From assembly GCA_964440985.1 (NCBI GenBank), contig CAYTWE010000017.1:1-39775 (forward strand): 39,775 nucleotides of DNA, given 5' to 3'. Numbering within the stretch: position 1 is the first letter of the stretch; the number at the start of each line of letters is the position of its first letter. The notes under the pieces are model-generated. The model did not search any database, was not told the origin of the DNA, and saw nothing but the letters and a program-made list of their open reading frames with translations. Positions 33,673 to 39,775 of this stretch are shown one piece after another. The translations under genes were made by a program, and so were the position numbers. Source of the stretch: UBA1731 sp964440985. GTDB lineage: Bacteria; Verrucomicrobiota; Kiritimatiellia; RFP12; UBA1067.

Positions 33673-33681
33673 TGGTATAAT
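33673..33681 (+). promoter_or_regulatory. Extended -10 promoter of tyrS
   Basis: TGGTATAAT, a TG-n extension and a perfect TATAAT (33676-33681). The predicted start at about 33688 gives a leader of about 27 bases with a weak AAGG ribosome-binding site. No T-box leader is present. Confidence 0.6.
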
Positions 33682-33714
33682 GCTGTACATAAGCAAAGAA
33701 ACATAAGGCATCAG

Positions 33715-34977
33715 ATGACACTGTTTGAAGAACTCGCTGCGCGTGGCCTTGTCGAAGCCACGACTGATCCGGAAATCGCAAAGCTGCTCGAAACTCCGCA
33801 GACCGTGTACTGCGGCTTCGATCCGTCGGCTGCATCGCTGCAGGCCGGGAATCTCGTATCGATAATGATGCTGCGCCGTCTTCAGCTTGCAGGGCACAGG
33901 GTGATAGCGCTTGTTGGCGGCGCAACCGGATTGATCGGCGACCCGTCCGGGAAAAGCGCGGAGCGCAACATGCTCACGCTCGACAAGGTGGCGGAGAACA
34001 AGAAGGGCATCCGCGAGAACCTTTCGCGCATCCTCGATTTCGATGGGCCGAACGCTGCGGTGATGGTGGACAACTACGAGTGGTATTCCGGGCTTTCGGC
34101 GATTGAGTTCCTGCGCGACGTGGCCGTGAACTTCCGTGTGCCGCAGATGCTTGCGAAGGAGTCTGTCAAAAAGCGGCTTGAAGCCTCCGAGGGCGCTCTC
34201 ACGTTCACCGAGTTCTCATATCAGATACTTCAGGGCAACGACTTCCTGCATCTTTTCGACAAATACGGATGCACGGTGGAGGTCGGCGGCGGCGACCAGT
34301 GGGGCAACATCACGGCCGGCACGGATCTTGTGCGCCGGATGCGCGGAAAGACCGCATACGGACTTACGTTCCCGCTGCTTCTCGACGCAAGCGGCAAGAA
34401 GTTCGGGAAGTCCGAGGGCAATGCGCTCTTCATGGATTCGTCCATGACGTCGGTCTACGACTGGTACCAGTATTTTCTCCGGGCGGCGGACGAAGACGTG
34501 ATACGCTACCTGAAGGTGTTTTCGCTGAAGTCGCTTGAGGAGATCTCCGCCCTTGAGGCGCAGATGAAGGCCAACCCTGAAGCCCGCATTCCGCAGAAGG
34601 CGCTTGCGGAGGAGCTTACGCTGCTTGTGCATGGCGAAGAGGGGCTGAAAACCGCGATAGGCGCGACGCAGACGCTTTTCGGCGGATCGGTCTCCGGGAA
34701 GAGCGCTGACGAGCTTGAGACTATCTTCAAGGACGTAAAATCAGCGTCGCTTGCAAAGGCCGAGATAGTCGGCAAGCCGGTGTTTATGGTCGCCGCCCAG
34801 GCTGGGATGTTCAAGTCCAACGGCGAAGCCCGTCGGATGGCGCAGCAGGGCGGGCTTTCCCTCAACGGCGAGAAGGCGGACGACAAACGTACGTTTGCGG
34901 AGAAAGACCTTGTGGAAGGCCGTGTCGCGGTGCTTCGCAGCGGCAAGAAGAACCACTTCCTTCTTAAGGTGGCGTAG
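33715..34977 (+). CDS. tyrS: Tyrosyl-tRNA synthetase
   Basis: Class I synthetase of 420 residues that charges tRNA-Tyr. The start MTLFEELAARGLV matches family N-termini; the longer upstream frame would extend across the promoter. Rossmann core: YCGFDPSAASLQAGN, then LVGGATGLIGDPSGKSAERN, WYSGLSAIEFLRDVAVNF, EFSYQILQGNDFLHLF and VEVGGGDQWGNITAGTDL. The KMSKS-type loop is KFGKS (229-233). A C-terminal S4 RNA-binding domain spans about 355-420. The HIGH-equivalent motif is QAGN (residues 43-46): both histidines are replaced. His-to-Asn at the last position is known in natural enzymes; Gln at the first position is less usual. Confidence 0.96.
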   Translation: MTLFEELAARGLVEATTDPEIAKLLETPQTVYCGFDPSAASLQAGNLVSIMMLRRLQLAGHRVIALVGGATGLIGDPSGKSAERNMLTLDKVAENKKGIRENLSRILDFDGPNAAVMVDNYEWYSGLSAIEFLRDVAVNFRVPQMLAKESVKKRLEASEGALTFTEFSYQILQGNDFLHLFDKYGCTVEVGGGDQWGNITAGTDLVRRMRGKTAYGLTFPLLLDASGKKFGKSEGNALFMDSSMTSVYDWYQYFLRAADEDVIRYLKVFSLKSLEEISALEAQMKANPEARIPQKALAEELTLLVHGEEGLKTAIGATQTLFGGSVSGKSADELETIFKDVKSASLAKAEIVGKPVFMVAAQAGMFKSNGEARRMAQQGGLSLNGEKADDKRTFAEKDLVEGRVAVLRSGKKNHFLLKVA

Positions 34978-34979
34978 AC

Positions 34980-36497
34980 GTGTCGCTCAGCATCGGCAAG
35001 AAGGGCGTTTTCTGCGCAGTCGCCGCAACCGTATCGGCGCTCCTTCTCTGGGCGGCGTATCCGCCGCATGGTGAGACGTTCGCCATACTTGTGGCTCTTG
35101 CGCCGATGCTTGCGCTCGTGCGGTTTGCGACTCCGTCGCGGAGTGCGCTTTCCTGCTTCGGATTCGGTCTGCTGTTCTGGACGCTGACGCTTTCTTGGAT
35201 GCCGGCCATAGTGAAGAACAACGGGCCTTGGCCGCTCGTCGTTCTCGGATGGTTTGCGCTTGCGGCGGCGTGTGCCGCCTACTTTGCGCTGTTTGGCTAT
35301 CTTGCGGCGATGCTGTGGCGCAGATGCGCGGCAGGGCGGATTCCGTCGATTGCGTGCATCTTCGGCGAGGCCGCCATTTGGGCCGTATGCGAATATCTGC
35401 GGGCTACGCTGTTCACCGGATTTGCGTGGAACTTTCTCGGCACGGCGTTTGCGGCATTGCCGTCTTTTGCGTCGCCGGCGCGTTTTGGCGGCGTATATCT
35501 CGTGTCCGCGCTTGTCGTCCTCATGAACGGCGTGTTTGCGACGCTTCTGATCCGCATCTTCGCGCCGATGTTCGGCGTCCACGGCGACGGCGGCGGTTCG
35601 CGTCTGCGCAGACGGCTTGTCCAGATCGGTGAAACCGGCTTTCCTCTGCTTGCGATACTGGCCTGCCTCTGCGTCGGGAACAGGCTGGTGGCGGAGTCCA
35701 TGCGGCTGGAGGATTCTTCATTCGCGGTGCGCATCGCGCTCGTGCAGAGAAACGCGCCGTGCGTGTTCAAGTCGGGAAGCCGCGAGGCCCCGTACGACGC
35801 ATTCCGGCGTTTGGTGGATGTCTCGGCGGCCGCGAAGCCGGACATCGTGGTGTTCGCCGAGTCGGCGATGGCCGAGTTCGGTGCGGTTCGGTCATTTCGT
35901 GCGCAGGATGTGGCCAACGATTTCATGGCGCGTTCCGGTGCAAGGGCCTTGATAGCCGGTGGGGATGACGTTGTGTCGAACCGCACATACAATGCCGCCG
36001 CGATGTATTCGTCCGCAACTGGAACGGTGCAGGTGTACCACAAGCAGCATCTTGTTCCGTTCGGCGAGTACATACCGTTTGACAAATGGATTCCGGCGCT
36101 TCAGCGGCTGTCTCCGATCGGCGTCTCGCTCCATGCCGGCAAACCGATGCTGTTCGAGTTTGTCGCAGCGGACGGGCGTAAGATGAAGATTGCACCACTC
36201 ATCTGCTACGAGGATACCGATCCGCGGCTCGCAGCTGAGGCTAAGCGGCTTGGCGCGGATATGATCGTCCTCATAACGAACGACAGCTGGTTTTCCGACA
36301 GCGCGGAGGCGGAGGCGCACGCGGCGCAGGCGGTGCTGCGGGCTGTCGAAACGGGACTTCCGATCGTCCGCGTCGGCAATTCCGGCGTCAGTGGAGTGAT
36401 AAGGCCTGACGGCTCGGCCAGATGGCTTGCCGACGGCGTGGGCCGTCCGCTGACCGATTCCCCCGGCGTGATGGTCGAAACGGTCTACCTGAGGTAG
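34980..36497 (+). CDS. lnt: Apolipoprotein N-acyltransferase
   Basis: Inner-membrane enzyme that adds the third acyl chain to lipoproteins, 505 residues. Several membrane segments span about 10-250 (TVSALLLWAAYPPHGETFAI; VLGWFALAAACAAYFALFGY). The nitrilase-type domain (about 255-500) holds the full catalytic triad: Glu294 in FAESAM, Lys355 in YHKQHLVPFGEY, Cys409 in ICYEDTDP. The start is GTG at 34980, 2 bases after the tyrS stop. Its presence supports a diderm envelope and fits the LRR lipoprotein and LolC/E-like permease elsewhere in the window. Confidence 0.95.
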   Translation: MSLSIGKKGVFCAVAATVSALLLWAAYPPHGETFAILVALAPMLALVRFATPSRSALSCFGFGLLFWTLTLSWMPAIVKNNGPWPLVVLGWFALAAACAAYFALFGYLAAMLWRRCAAGRIPSIACIFGEAAIWAVCEYLRATLFTGFAWNFLGTAFAALPSFASPARFGGVYLVSALVVLMNGVFATLLIRIFAPMFGVHGDGGGSRLRRRLVQIGETGFPLLAILACLCVGNRLVAESMRLEDSSFAVRIALVQRNAPCVFKSGSREAPYDAFRRLVDVSAAAKPDIVVFAESAMAEFGAVRSFRAQDVANDFMARSGARALIAGGDDVVSNRTYNAAAMYSSATGTVQVYHKQHLVPFGEYIPFDKWIPALQRLSPIGVSLHAGKPMLFEFVAADGRKMKIAPLICYEDTDPRLAAEAKRLGADMIVLITNDSWFSDSAEAEAHAAQAVLRAVETGLPIVRVGNSGVSGVIRPDGSARWLADGVGRPLTDSPGVMVETVYLR

Positions 36498-36502
36498 TGG
36501 AG

Positions 36503-37447
36503 ATGGCGCAGGAAAGCGAATTGTTTCGTTCTGACGTAAACTACGATGTCGCCACACGCGACTTCAAGTACTACATCTTCGACTGGGACGACAACATCCT
36601 GCATATGCCGACCAAGATACACCTTGAGGAGCGCGACGCCGACGGCAACTGGCATCCGGTGGAGGTTTCCACGAGTGTGTTTGCGATAGTCCGGGCTGAT
36701 GAAAGATACAGACTGCCGCCGGGCGGACGCGAAGAGGCTTTCAGGGAGTTCAGCGATGTGGTGGACGAGTCGGGCGACGTTTCGTTCATCCGCGACACAA
36801 AGGCTGCGCTCAGACGGGTGAAGGATGGCGAGAAGCCGGGGCCGAGCTTCAAGACGCTGCGCAAGACGCTTCAGGAGGGGCGCATTTTCGCGATAGTGAC
36901 GGCGCGTGGCCATGCGCCGGAGACACTCCGCAAGGCGGTGAGGCTCTTCATCGACGAAGTGCTCACTCCGGAGGAGCGCGACGCCATGATGCGTTCGCTC
37001 AGGGGCTACAGATGGTGGCTTGACAAGAAGTCCGAATTCGGCACGGATGAAGAGGAACTGGACTACTATCTTTCAATGTGCCGCTACCACGCAGTGACCA
37101 ATCCCGGTTTCTTCCAGCAGGTCAAATCGGACGGCGATTTCGGCGGCAAGTACGCCGAGGCTTCGTCCACCGAACGTCCTGAACTGGCGAAGGAGTTTGC
37201 CATCAGGGACTTTGTCGAACATGTGTTCCATGTCCTGAAGCGCACGGGCGGGTTGGGGCGTCAGGTATCCGTTGGGTTCTCCGACGATGACGCACGAAAC
37301 GTCAAGGCGGTTTCGGATTACATAAAGGATGAACTCGTGAAGAGGTTCCGCGGGTTCAAGTTCGTGGTGTACGACACCTCGGACGCCATGCTGGACAAGG
37401 GGCGCAAGGTGACTGTCGCCGGGCAGCTTGACCTTCCTGGGTTCTGA
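36503..37447 (+). CDS. HAD-superfamily hydrolase-like protein
   Basis: Predicted cytoplasmic phosphatase-like protein of 314 residues. Motif I FDWDDN holds the Asp-x-Asp pair (Asp27, Asp29) of HAD phosphohydrolases; AIVTARGHAPETLR fits motif II; GFSDDDARNVKAV fits the acidic motif IV. A helical insertion (about 100-230) separates the motifs and could be a cap domain. The substrate is unknown. ATG 36503 follows GAGG (36491-36494) by 8 bases; a longer frame starts inside lnt. It is the last gene of the tyrS-lnt unit. Confidence 0.82.
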   Translation: MAQESELFRSDVNYDVATRDFKYYIFDWDDNILHMPTKIHLEERDADGNWHPVEVSTSVFAIVRADERYRLPPGGREEAFREFSDVVDESGDVSFIRDTKAALRRVKDGEKPGPSFKTLRKTLQEGRIFAIVTARGHAPETLRKAVRLFIDEVLTPEERDAMMRSLRGYRWWLDKKSEFGTDEEELDYYLSMCRYHAVTNPGFFQQVKSDGDFGGKYAEASSTERPELAKEFAIRDFVEHVFHVLKRTGGLGRQVSVGFSDDDARNVKAVSDYIKDELVKRFRGFKFVVYDTSDAMLDKGRKVTVAGQLDLPGF

Positions 37448-37513
37448 CCGACTGCGGTCTGTAAGGTATGGCTGCAAGTCATTTCCGCATTGAGGAAACG
37501 GGAAAGATAGGCA

Positions 37514-38500
37514 ATGGGCAGAAGAAGAGGTGTGATGGTTGTGGGGACTGGCCTGATAGCCAGGTTCCACGCAAAGGCGGTGAACGCTTCGGAAAAGCTT
37601 GAGCTGAAGGGCTTTGCCGGAAGGTCGATAGAGAAGGCCGCAAAGATGTCCGACGAGTTCGGCGGAGTCCCGTTCATCGACCTCGATGAGGCATTTGCGG
37701 CGGACGGCGTCGGGATGGCCGTTGTCGCCACTGCGTCCGGTGCGCACGATGAGGCGGTGTTCGCCGCCGCAAGGCATCGCGTCCCTGTGCTTGTGGAAAA
37801 GCCGATTGCAATCACGGTGGAGCGTACGGACAGGATGATTGCTGCGTGCCGGGAGACGGGAACTCCGCTTGGATGCATCTTCCAGACGCGGTGGACGGAG
37901 GACTTCATGGCCGCGAAGGCTAAGGTGGAGTCCGGCGCGCTCGGAAGGTTGACGTACGGCGGCATTCGTGTTCCGTGGTGGCGCGGCGACGAGTACTATT
38001 CCGGATCGTCATGGCATGGTTCGTGGGACATGGATGGCGGCGGTGCTCTGATGAACCAGTCCATACACATGGTGGACTGGCTTGTTGCGCTCATGCCGCC
38101 GGTCGAGGATGTCAAAGCGTTCGCCGCGACGCTCGCGCATCCCATGGAGGCGGAGGATACGGTGTCGGCGGCAATCCGCTTCCGCGGCGGCGCGCTCGGT
38201 GGCGTATATGCGACAACTGCATCGTATCCGGGGCGAGGGAAGTCAATGGAGATAACCGGAACAGGCGGCACCATCGAGGTGGTTGACGGCGGGCACGGCG
38301 TTTCGCGTCCGGACGCATTGGACTACGCGCCGCATATGGCGTGTTTCGAGGCGTTTGCCGATTCGCTTGAGCCGGACGGTGTGCCGTATCCGATACCTGG
38401 AGAGGAGGCCCGCAAATCTGTGGAGCTGATAGAGCGCATCTACCGTTCTGCCGGGATGGCGGCAGGTTTTGCATCTGACATGAAAGGGAAAAACGCATGA
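37514..38500 (+). CDS. Gfo/Idh/MocA-family oxidoreductase
   Basis: NAD(P)-dependent sugar or cyclitol dehydrogenase-like protein, 328 residues. The N-terminal Rossmann fold has VVGTGLIARFHAKAV (about 9-23) and the family motif VEKPIAI with the catalytic lysine near residue 96. The C-terminal alpha/beta domain (about 125-320) has SWHGSWDMDGGGALMNQSIH, the substrate-side segment with the conserved His. The substrate is unknown. The stop overlaps the next start (ATGA), so it is co-translated with the endonuclease/exonuclease/phosphatase-fold protein. Confidence 0.9.
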   Translation: MGRRRGVMVVGTGLIARFHAKAVNASEKLELKGFAGRSIEKAAKMSDEFGGVPFIDLDEAFAADGVGMAVVATASGAHDEAVFAAARHRVPVLVEKPIAITVERTDRMIAACRETGTPLGCIFQTRWTEDFMAAKAKVESGALGRLTYGGIRVPWWRGDEYYSGSSWHGSWDMDGGGALMNQSIHMVDWLVALMPPVEDVKAFAATLAHPMEAEDTVSAAIRFRGGALGGVYATTASYPGRGKSMEITGTGGTIEVVDGGHGVSRPDALDYAPHMACFEAFADSLEPDGVPYPIPGEEARKSVELIERIYRSAGMAAGFASDMKGKNA

Positions 38501-39402
38501 AACTGACAATCATTCTTGCTGCATTGTGCAGCGTGTGCGCACAGATGTGTGCAGGGGCGGCGGATGTGCGCGTGGGGACGTACAACATCCGTCTCGCCAC
38601 GGGGGATGTGGGGACTCCCAACGCCTGGGAGAGCCGCAGGCAGGATGTTGTCAATCTGATTCGCAAGATGGATCTCGATGCGTTCGGGTTGCAGGAGGTG
38701 CGGCCTGAGCAGGCGGCCTATTTCCGCGAACAGCTGCCGGAGTGGGCGTTTGTCGGCGAACATCGCGGGGCGGATCGCAAGTCGGACGAGGCGTCTCCGG
38801 TCTTCTACCGCAAGAGCCGGTTTGAGGCTTTGAAGAGCGGGACGTTCTGGCTGTCGGAGACACCTGACGTTCCGGGTGTGAAGGGGTGGGGTGCGGCGTG
38901 TCCGCGTGTCTGCTCATGGATGTGGCTGAAGGACCGCAAGACGGGCAAGACGTTCTGCTTTGCCAACACGCACACGGATCACGTGTCCGCGTTGGCGCGC
39001 AAGAACGGGATGCTGCTCGTCATTTCGCGGATGAAGGAGTTTGGCGGCAATGCGCCCATCGTCTTCACGGGCGACCACAACTGCTGCGAGGTAGAAGATC
39101 CTGCCGTCGCAGTCAGCAGGATTCTCGACAATGCCCTCTACGTGTCTCAGACGCCGCCCACGGGGTCGTGGCGTACGTTCTCGAACTGGAGGCATCGTGA
39201 GCATGAGGCTTTGATTTCGGATGCGCTCAAAGAGCCGAAGGATGTGCGCAACGCGAGCGAAGCGTTTGGCCCGCGCATCGACTACATTTATGTGTCGAAG
39301 GGTGTGAAGGTGAAGGCGTACGCCACGTGGAACGATGTGCGGCCGGGGACGAAGCTGTACCCGTCCGACCACTTCCCCGTCACGGCCGTCGTCGAGTTCT
39401 GA
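38497..39402 (+). CDS. Secreted endonuclease/exonuclease/phosphatase-family protein
   Basis: Exported metal-dependent phosphoesterase-like protein of 301 residues. Signal peptide about 1-21 (MKLTIILAALCSVCAQMCAG). Family motifs in order: VGTYNIR (Asn), GLQEVR (metal-binding Glu), FCFANTHTDH (His), VFTGDHNC (Asp and Asn; the more common form is GDFN), PRIDYIYVS (Asp), and YPSDHFPV (Asp-His). All catalytic positions are present, so it is probably active, on a sugar phosphate, lipid phosphate or nucleic acid; which one cannot be told. It overlaps the upstream oxidoreductase gene by ATGA. Confidence 0.9.
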   Translation: MKLTIILAALCSVCAQMCAGAADVRVGTYNIRLATGDVGTPNAWESRRQDVVNLIRKMDLDAFGLQEVRPEQAAYFREQLPEWAFVGEHRGADRKSDEASPVFYRKSRFEALKSGTFWLSETPDVPGVKGWGAACPRVCSWMWLKDRKTGKTFCFANTHTDHVSALARKNGMLLVISRMKEFGGNAPIVFTGDHNCCEVEDPAVAVSRILDNALYVSQTPPTGSWRTFSNWRHREHEALISDALKEPKDVRNASEAFGPRIDYIYVSKGVKVKAYATWNDVRPGTKLYPSDHFPVTAVVEF

Positions 39403-39486
39403 CACGCACCGCACATGTAGGCATGGCGCAATGGCGCAGTGTCGTGATTCTTTATGTTTTTCAAGTCACTAAAAAGGAGTAAAGCA

Positions 39487-39775
39487 ATGGTACAGGAATT
39501 GTTCAGAGTCAATCGTCGCAACTTTGTGATGGGTCTCGGTGCGTTTTCGCTCACCGGATACGGCATCGATCTCGCGCCGAAGTCCGACTTCAAGGGCAAG
39601 GTCGAGGGGCGGCGCCTTAAACTTGCTTCCGTCGGCTGTGGCGGCATGGGCGGCGCGGCGACGGATAGCCTGATCGCAGCCGGCTGCGATCTCGTTGCAA
39701 TCTGCGACATCAATCCGTATGCGTTCGACAAGTGGGAGAAGAAGTACCCCGGCATTCCGAAGTTCACGGACTACC
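39487..39775 (+). CDS. Tat-exported Gfo/Idh/MocA oxidoreductase, cut by the window end
   Basis: Only the first 96 codons are in the window and no stop is reached. The start ATG 39487 follows AAAAAGGAG. RVNRRNFVMGLGAFSLTG near the start is a twin-arginine signal with RRNFV, predicting export of a folded, cofactor-bound protein. KLASVGCGGMGGAATDSLIAAGCDLVAICDINP is the beginning of a Rossmann fold with Gly-x-Gly-x-x-Gly. Many periplasmic members of this family start this way. Confidence 0.85.
   Translation, partial: MVQELFRVNRRNFVMGLGAFSLTGYGIDLAPKSDFKGKVEGRRLKLASVGCGGMGGAATDSLIAAGCDLVAICDINPYAFDKWEKKYPGIPKFTDY

Noticed and set aside
39403..39486. Terminator and promoter before the last gene
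   Set aside because: A small GCGC-AATG-GCGC stem is present but no T-tract follows, and no convincing -35/-10 pair could be placed.
1..39775. CRISPR array, insertion sequence, prophage, tRNA or rRNA
   Set aside because: All gaps between genes were read; none holds spaced repeats, transposase coding, or tRNA-like sequence.

Overview
The window reads as chromosomal DNA of a Gram-negative, anaerobe-like, glycan-degrading bacterium of the PVC superphylum, most likely Kiritimatiellota, with Lentisphaerota or Verrucomicrobiota as alternatives. This is an inference from gene style: many secreted proteins with PATR-like, LamG-like and SUMF1-like modules, secreted glycoside hydrolases and a heparinase-type lyase, a Tol/Exb-like motor with TPR partners, and lipoprotein maturation (Lnt). 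No 16S or ribosomal protein gene is present to confirm it. All intact genes are on the + strand. The only minus-strand coding trace is a 44-codon gene remnant at 25518-25652. No intergenic gap reaches 300 bases. I saw no rRNA, tRNA, CRISPR array, transposase or prophage gene.

Layout. (1) 1-6461: a translationally coupled three-gene locus in which two paralogous secreted PATR/jelly-roll proteins flank a secreted TIM-barrel hydrolase. (2) 6620-7411: a single leucine-rich-repeat lipoprotein. (3) 7478-14469: a long unit of TPR protein, small TPR-like protein, ExbB/TolQ, two ExbD/TolR and a LolC/E-like permease, probably an envelope motor. (4) 14510-20290: a housekeeping run of ribBA, a YchJ-type protein, deoC and hisS, ending in a secreted heparinase II/III-like lyase. 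(5) 20334-25501: a secreted double-LamG protein and a large mosaic GH42/GH2-like enzyme. (6) 25708-31333: three tandem SUMF1-fold (formylglycine-generating-enzyme-like) secreted proteins lacking the catalytic cysteine pair, then a TIM-barrel glycosidase with an inserted beta-sandwich. (7) 31355-33585: clpB without its N-domain, behind a sigma-54-type promoter and an upstream palindrome. (8) 33643-37447: tyrS, lnt and a HAD-family gene. (9) 37514-39775: a Gfo/Idh/MocA oxidoreductase, a secreted endonuclease/exonuclease/phosphatase-fold protein, and the start of a Tat-exported Gfo/Idh/MocA protein cut by the window end.

How it may work together (inference): the secreted lyase, hydrolases and oxidoreductases suit breakdown of host or algal polysaccharides, with the LamG, PATR and SUMF1-fold proteins as surface binding or display proteins. 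The Exb-like motor would power envelope work. The best leads for new biology are the inactive-looking SUMF1 trio, the paired PATR proteins around a hydrolase, the TPR-ExbB-ExbD-ExbD-permease operon, the recurring promoter designs (extended -10 with start codons at or near the predicted transcript start, and A10-tract spacers), and the sigma-54-like control of an N-domain-less ClpB.
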